This document shows, in pieces, positions 9,207 through 13,007 of a stretch of 13,007 bases of DNA. The DNA lies in assembly GCA_038237055.1 (NCBI GenBank), contig JBBRZD010000060.1:1-13007 (forward strand). Direction: 5' to 3'. The notes under the pieces are model-generated. The model was given only the letters and a program-made list of their open reading frames with translations, had not been told where the DNA came from and ran no database searches. Positions within the stretch are counted from its first letter, which is position 1; the number at the start of each line of letters is the position of its first letter. Both the position numbers and the translations under genes were made by a program. The stretch is from Dokdonella_A sp038237055 (GTDB taxonomy: Bacteria; Pseudomonadota; Gammaproteobacteria; Xanthomonadales; Rhodanobacteraceae).

Positions 9207-9658
9207 ACGATTCTGCGATGCCACCCCTGGGGTCAGCGATCATCTGCTTGCCGATGACGGTGCGCTGGGGCGATCTTGACGCCTTCAACCACGTCAACAA
9301 CGCCGCGTTCCTGGTCTATGCTCAGGAAGCGCGCCTCGCCTGGCTCACCAGCGTCGAAGGCACATGGATGGACAAGACGATGATGCCGGTCGTCGCTGCC
9401 GCACATGTGAACTATCGCCGCCAACTCGCATGGCCGGCGCAAATTCTGGTCGAGCTCGCCGTGATGCGTCTCGGCAACTCGTCGCTGACGCTCGCGCATC
9501 GCGTCTTCGATGCGAAGGATCGCGAACGGGTGTACTCGGATGGCGATACGGTTATCGTGTGGATCGATCCCGCCAGCGGGCAATCGATACCGCTGCCGGC
9601 GGCGATCCGTGTCGCCTGTCAGTCGTCGCTGGAAGGTGTCGCGACCACGTCGAACTGA
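9203..9658 (+). CDS. hotdog-fold acyl-CoA thioesterase (4HBT / YbgC-FadM type)
   Basis: Probable hydrolase of acyl-CoA thioesters in the cytoplasm; the substrate is unknown. It is 151 residues, a single hotdog domain. The N-terminal motif VRWGDLDAFNHVNNAAFLVY (20-39) carries the conserved Asp (Asp24 or Asp26) and HVNN of the family and leads into the long helix EARLAWL. The closest known types by eye are FadM and YbgC. The ATG shares ATGA with the uvrA stop, so translation is likely coupled. The 3' end overlaps the convergent copper chaperone gene by 40 bp. A thioesterase after uvrA has no obvious functional link to DNA repair. Family assignment is firm, specificity is not. Confidence 0.85.
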
Positions 9659-10071
9659 GTTTCGACGCGTGTTCCGTCGGCGAGCATGAACATCATCTCG
9701 ACCTTGTCGCCGATCTGGATTTCGTGACGCGGTTGCATCAGCATCAGGTGCTTGCCTCCAGGTTGCAGCTGAACCGTTTCACCTGGTGCGATCTTCAGAC
9801 GATGCAGTTCGCGCATCTTCGAGACGCCTTTGTCGACCACGGTTTCATGCAGCGAGGTCATGCGAAACGCGTCGCTTTGCACGGTCAGGACCGTGATCGG
9901 CTCGTCGTCGGTGTTTTTCAGTGTCGCGTAGCCGGCGACTGAATTCGCCCCCGGCGGAGCAGCGCGGATCCACGCATCCGTCACGCCCAGTTTTCCGGCC
10001 GCTTGAACGTCGGCAGTAGTTCCGAGCAACGCCAATCCAACCCACATCAACCATCGATACGTGCAATGCAT
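9619..10071 (-). CDS. periplasmic copper chaperone, PCu(A)C family
   Basis: Carries Cu(I) in the periplasm, typically for metalating the CuA site of cytochrome c oxidase. It is 150 residues. The N-terminus (Arg6, then a hydrophobic LMWVGLALL stretch) ending ADVQA-AG looks like a Sec signal peptide of about 24 residues. The full family motif H-X10-M-X21-H-X-M is present exactly: His75, Met86, His108, Met110. ATG at 10071 has GGAG at 10082-10079, seven bases before it; the frame is open further upstream, but that extension would spoil the signal peptide. It diverges from the DUF4139 gene across 61 bp and overlaps the thioesterase gene tail-to-tail. No SCO1 or oxidase genes are nearby. Confidence 0.9.
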   Translation of the reverse strand: MHCTYRWLMWVGLALLGTTADVQAAGKLGVTDAWIRAAPPGANSVAGYATLKNTDDEPITVLTVQSDAFRMTSLHETVVDKGVSKMRELHRLKIAPGETVQLQPGGKHLMLMQPRHEIQIGDKVEMMFMLADGTRVETQFDVVATPSSDD

Positions 10072-10092
10072 GGCAGTCTCCGTTGTGATCGC

Positions 10093-10099
10093 TATGATA
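10093..10099. promoter_or_regulatory. overlapping divergent -10-like sequences
   Basis: TATGAT on the plus strand (10093-10098) and TATCAT on the minus strand (10099-10094) overlap in the 61 bp gap between the copper chaperone and DUF4139 genes. Either could be a -10 hexamer, but neither has a convincing -35. If both are real, the two genes would compete for polymerase. Confidence 0.25.
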
Positions 10100-10132
10100 G
10101 TCCGATCGATCCTCCGCAACGGGAATGCGACC

Positions 10133-11572
10133 ATGTACCAAAACCTTCCAGCATTCGTTAGAACGGCGCTCGCCATGTCCGTGCTCGTCACCGCTGCCGC
10201 GGCGGCAGCCGACCCGGCATTGACCATCTATCGCAGTGATGGCGACGCGCTGTTTGAAAATGGCAGTTCACCTGTCGCCGATGGTCATGCCATCGTGCAT
10301 GAACAACGCACGCTGCAACTGGTTGGCGGCAGGCAGACAGTCGTCATCGATGGCCTGCCCGCGATGCTCGATACCGAAGCGGTCGCGATCGACCTTGGCG
10401 GCGGCGGTCGCGTGCTTGCGCAACGTGTACTTTCAGCCGGCGACGGCGGCGCACTCGCCGCTCATCGCGGCGAACGCGTGCAGGTTTTCAGCAGCGACGG
10501 CAAATCGATTGCGGATGGCGTCCTGGTCACATTCGATGGCGCAACCCTCGGTGTGCGCAGCGGCGATGGTCGCATCAGCTACGTGCGCGAATTCGCACGC
10601 ATCGAATTTCCGGACAGCAGCGGCTTGCCTGGCAGCACCTTGCAGTTGGTCATCGATGGCAAGGTGGGTACTGCTGCATCGGCTTTGACCTATCCGACCT
10701 CAGGCCTCGGCTGGCGCGCTGCGTATTCGGCCCTGCTGCAGGGTGACTGCACGCTGCATCTTGATGCGCTGGCGAGCATCGCCAATCGCAGCGGCCGCGA
10801 CTTTCCAGCCGCGAAATTGAAACTGATCGCAGGTTCGCCGAACTTCGCCAAATCCGGTGGTGGACCGCGCCCGATGATGATGAAGTCGATGGCGGCGCCC
10901 GCCCCCGCGCCTGAGGAGCTGCCGCAGCAGTCCTCGCTCGGCGACTATCGAAGCTACGCTATCGACGGCAATCTCGATCTGCCCGACGCGAGCGTGACCC
11001 AGGTTCCGCTGTACGCGAGCCGCGATGTTTCCTGTGAACGTCGCTGGCTGTTCGAGAACGGTGGCAGCTGGTTCCCACAAAAGCCGACCCTCGCACCGGA
11101 AGGCTGGCAGACAGGCAATGGTCCCGTACAAAGCCAGCTCAAATTCGTCGCCTCTGAAAATCTTCCAAGCGGCAATCTGCGCGTGCTCACGCGCGACAAG
11201 GATGGCCGCACTGAGCTTCTTGGCGAGAACCGCATCGGCGACATTGCAAAAGGGCGCAATGTCGATGTCAATCTCGGCGTCGCCTTCGACCTTGCGGCGA
11301 CACGCGAACGCACCACCTTCAGCGTCGACAAGTCGGCGCATGAAATGAACGAAGGCTTCCGCATTGCGCTGACCAACACCGGAGAAACCTTGCGCACGAT
11401 CACCGTACGCGAGCATCCCAATCGGTGGCGTGGCTGGAGCTTGTTGTCGTCGAGCGAGAAGCCGGACAAGCAGACGCCCGATGTGCTGGAGTTCAACGTC
11501 GCTGTGCCGGCCAATGGCAAGGCGACGCTCGATTACGTCGTGCATTATGCGTGGACGCCGGCAGACGAGTAG
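10133..11572 (+). CDS. exported DUF4139-domain protein, function unknown
   Basis: Protein of 479 residues. MYQNLPAFVRTALAMSVLVTAAAAAA followed by DPAL reads as a Sec signal peptide of about 26 residues, so it should be periplasmic or surface-exposed. The middle matches the DUF4139 pattern by eye: LTYPTSGLGWRAAYSALL (185-202) and a beta-rich region with SIANRSGRDF (215-224). A Pro/Met/Ala-rich linker (244-260) interrupts the domain, as is common in this family. The C-terminal half is beta-rich, ending in NGKATLDYVVHYAW. No catalytic motif is seen. ATG at 10133 has GGGA eight bases upstream; the open frame extends to 10061 without making a better signal peptide. It diverges from the copper chaperone gene, and a REPIN-like repeat follows it. 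Confidence 0.8.
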   Translation: MYQNLPAFVRTALAMSVLVTAAAAAADPALTIYRSDGDALFENGSSPVADGHAIVHEQRTLQLVGGRQTVVIDGLPAMLDTEAVAIDLGGGGRVLAQRVLSAGDGGALAAHRGERVQVFSSDGKSIADGVLVTFDGATLGVRSGDGRISYVREFARIEFPDSSGLPGSTLQLVIDGKVGTAASALTYPTSGLGWRAAYSALLQGDCTLHLDALASIANRSGRDFPAAKLKLIAGSPNFAKSGGGPRPMMMKSMAAPAPAPEELPQQSSLGDYRSYAIDGNLDLPDASVTQVPLYASRDVSCERRWLFENGGSWFPQKPTLAPEGWQTGNGPVQSQLKFVASENLPSGNLRVLTRDKDGRTELLGENRIGDIAKGRNVDVNLGVAFDLAATRERTTFSVDKSAHEMNEGFRIALTNTGETLRTITVREHPNRWRGWSLLSSSEKPDKQTPDVLEFNVAVPANGKATLDYVVHYAWTPADE

Positions 11573-11590
11573 CCCGCTTTTCTATTGACC

Positions 11591-11677
11591 GTCATTGCCG
11601 CGCAAGCAGAAGTCCGTTGGTTTTTGCGCGTTATAACGTAAATCATAAAAATGGATTCCCGCTTTCTCGGGAATGAC
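11591..11677. repeat. REPIN-like inverted pair of repeats
   Basis: Left unit 11591-11614 (GTCATTGCCGCGCAAGCAGA...) and right unit 11653-11677 are inverted imperfect copies of one sequence. The right unit alone forms a hairpin ATTCCCG/CGGGAAT (11655-11661 with 11668-11674). The 38 bp between them contains a perfect palindrome CGTTATAACG (11629-11638). The right unit is the familiar dispersed repeat whose translation gives MDSRF-GND peptides. It lies between the DUF4139 gene and the isomerase gene. Confidence 0.7.
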
Positions 11678-11716
11678 GACGGCACTGTTCGATTTCTCTT
11701 TCTGGGCCCCACTCCC

Positions 11717-12475
11717 ATGCTCGACATCATCCAGCACGAATCCACCCGCGAGCTTCGCCTCGCTCGCCCGCCGGTCAATGCACTCGATCCTGCGCTGGTG
11801 CAACGTCTGCGCGCAGCCGTCGAGGCCGCTCCGGCTGAAGGCGCGCGCGCCTTGGTATTGTCCGGCGCTCCGGGCTTGTACTCGGCAGGCCTCGATGTGC
11901 CCACGCTGCTGCAACTCGATCGCGATGCATTCCGCGTGTTCTGGAAAGATTTCTTCGGCTTGTGCGCCGCCCTCGCTCGCTCACCGATCCCGGTTGTCGC
12001 AGCCATCACCGGTCACGCGCCAGCCGGCGGCGCTGTACTCGCGATCATGTGCGACTACCGCGTCATGGCGCGCGGCGCATTCAAGATCGGACTCAATGAA
12101 GTACAAGTGGGACTGTGCGTACCCGAATGCATCCAGATCGCGTTGCGTCGCCTTGTCGGCACCTATCGCGCAGAGCGCCTGATGGTCAGCGGTGCCATGC
12201 TCGATTCGGAACAGGCAGCTGCGATTGGTCTTGTCGACGAACTCGTCGACACCGACTTCGTCGTTTCGCGCGCGCTGAACTGGTTAGGCGAATTGCTCAA
12301 TTTTCCGCCGCACGCGATGAGCACCACACGCCGCCTTGCGCGTGCCGATCTGGCTGCCGTGTTCGCCGATCCGGCGAAATTGCCAGTGGAGGATTTCCTC
12401 GACGGCTGGTTCGCGCCGGAGGCGCAGACCGTGTTGAAGGCGCTGGTTGCGCGCTTGAAATCCAAAGGGTCCTGA
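11717..12475 (+). CDS. enoyl-CoA isomerase/hydratase (crotonase) family protein
   Basis: Crotonase-fold enzyme of 252 residues acting on acyl-CoA. The oxyanion-hole segments are LYSAGLDV (54-61) and HAPAGGAVLAI (100-110). The segment FKIGLNEVQVGL (122-133), with Glu128, resembles the GLNE-Q-G motif of mitochondrial delta3,delta2-enoyl-CoA isomerase (ECI1), whose catalytic Glu lies there. The second hydratase-type Glu is not evident. I therefore infer a double-bond isomerase for unsaturated fatty acid oxidation rather than a hydratase. ATG at 11717 is preferred over 11651, because the extra 22 residues begin MDSRFLGNDDG, which is translated repeat DNA. No Shine-Dalgarno sequence is visible. 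The next gene starts seven bases after the stop. Confidence 0.85.
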   Translation: MLDIIQHESTRELRLARPPVNALDPALVQRLRAAVEAAPAEGARALVLSGAPGLYSAGLDVPTLLQLDRDAFRVFWKDFFGLCAALARSPIPVVAAITGHAPAGGAVLAIMCDYRVMARGAFKIGLNEVQVGLCVPECIQIALRRLVGTYRAERLMVSGAMLDSEQAAAIGLVDELVDTDFVVSRALNWLGELLNFPPHAMSTTRRLARADLAAVFADPAKLPVEDFLDGWFAPEAQTVLKALVARLKSKGS

Positions 12476-12482
12476 ACTCCAC

Positions 12483-12830
12483 ATGCCGCCGTTGAGAGCT
12501 ACGCTCGATCCGTTGGTGATTGCGGAATGGAATCGCCGCATCGGGGTATGCAAGCGCTCCACGTGGTGGTTGCCCTATGTCATCTGCGGAGGATTGGCCG
12601 CGAGTGTAGCCGTCTGCCTGATGGCCCCCCGCTACACGCCGCATGTTATCGCCAGCATGATGCTTGTCGCCTTGATTGCCGGCGGCAGTGCACTGGTATC
12701 CTGGTCGGTCGCTTTGTGTCCTCATTGCGGGCGAAAACCGCGCGGAACGTTCGAGCGTGGTTCACCGCTGACGATCGACTTTTGCAGGCACTGTTTCTAC
12801 TGGTTGGTGGATCCACGCAGCCCGCGCTGA
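12483..12830 (+). CDS. small membrane protein with zinc-ribbon motif, function unknown
   Basis: Not recognised as a named family. It is 115 residues with two hydrophobic segments (about 27-47 and 55-77) and then a four-cysteine motif CPHCG (79-83) and CRHC (101-104), which looks like a zinc ribbon on the same side of the membrane as the N-terminus. ATG at 12483 follows the isomerase stop by seven bases; AAAGGG is 13 bases upstream, too far for a good Shine-Dalgarno sequence. It is probably co-transcribed with the isomerase gene. Codon usage and the intact CxxC pairs support a real gene. Its stop lies five bases from the convergent sulfurtransferase stop. Confidence 0.65.
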   Translation: MPPLRATLDPLVIAEWNRRIGVCKRSTWWLPYVICGGLAASVAVCLMAPRYTPHVIASMMLVALIAGGSALVSWSVALCPHCGRKPRGTFERGSPLTIDFCRHCFYWLVDPRSPR

Positions 12831-12835
12831 TTCTA

Positions 12836-13007
12836 CTATGCAGCCCCCAACGCCACGGGCCGCGATGGATCGCTGATCCATCCGCTCCAGGATGGCGCGA
12901 ATACGCGCGAACCCGCGAGGCCTGCATGCTCCATCGCAAGCAGGTTGTGGCAGGCGGTTACGCCGGAGCCACACGAATGGGCGACCGAGCGAGCATCGTG
13001 CGCGCCC
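12836..13007 (-). CDS. 3-mercaptopyruvate-type sulfurtransferase, C-terminal part (cut by window edge)
   Basis: Only the last 57 codons are in the window, with no start codon, read leftward to TAG at 12838-12836. The translation contains SCGSGVTACHNLLAMEHAG followed by FAPSWSGWISDPSRPV. CGSGVTA is the active-site loop of 3-mercaptopyruvate sulfurtransferases (SseA type), whereas thiosulfate-specific rhodaneses usually have CRKGVTA. The catalytic Cys codon is at 12973-12971. The protein would move sulfane sulfur from mercaptopyruvate to an acceptor such as cyanide or a thiol. It converges on the zinc-ribbon gene with five bases between stops and no visible terminator. Confidence 0.85.
   Translation of the reverse strand, partial: GAHDARSVAHSCGSGVTACHNLLAMEHAGLAGSRVFAPSWSGWISDPSRPVALGAA

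Noticed and set aside
11651..11716. Start of the isomerase gene at 11651
   Set aside because: MDSRFLGNDDG is a well-known false peptide from a dispersed repeat, and the crotonase domain starts properly at 11717.

Overview
This window looks like ordinary chromosomal DNA of a high-GC gammaproteobacterium, most likely of the Lysobacterales/Xanthomonadales. The reasons are the gene order (murJ-ribF-ileS next to a divergent rpsT; rplU-rpmA-obgE), the protein sequences, and several dispersed intergenic repeat types that I recall, without a search, as common in that order. The genus is not determined.

Region 1 (1-3600, minus strand): murJ (lipid II flippase), ribF (riboflavin kinase/FAD synthetase) and the 5' part of ileS (isoleucyl-tRNA synthetase, GTG start overlapping the ribF stop) read leftward. 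Region 2 (3536-3950): rpsT (S20) reads rightward from a strong sigma70-type promoter and a TTG start codon. It ends at two tandem hairpin terminators shared with the convergent obgE. Region 3 (4008-5964, minus strand): rplU-rpmA-obgE. A rho-independent terminator and a roughly 156 bp inverted-repeat element built of GGGATT(G/C) heptamers separate obgE from the two ribosomal protein genes.

Region 4 (5965-9658): an intergenic stretch with REP-like hairpins, then uvrA. UvrA carries an extra linker of about 40 residues before its first zinc finger, and the DNA coding for it is hairpin-rich and flanked by short direct repeats. uvrA overlaps by 4 bp a hotdog acyl-CoA thioesterase. Region 5 (9619-11572): a periplasmic PCu(A)C copper chaperone (minus) and an exported DUF4139 protein (plus) diverge from a 61 bp gap. 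The copper chaperone overlaps the thioesterase tail-to-tail by 40 bp.

Region 6 (11573-13007): a REPIN-like inverted pair of repeats, an enoyl-CoA isomerase/hydratase-family gene, a small two-TM zinc-ribbon protein of unknown function, and the 3' end of a 3-mercaptopyruvate-type sulfurtransferase on the minus strand, cut by the window edge.

I see no phage, IS transposase, CRISPR, tRNA, rRNA, toxin-antitoxin or defence genes, and no undescribed multi-gene system. The most unusual signals are the repeat elements and the structured in-frame insert in uvrA.
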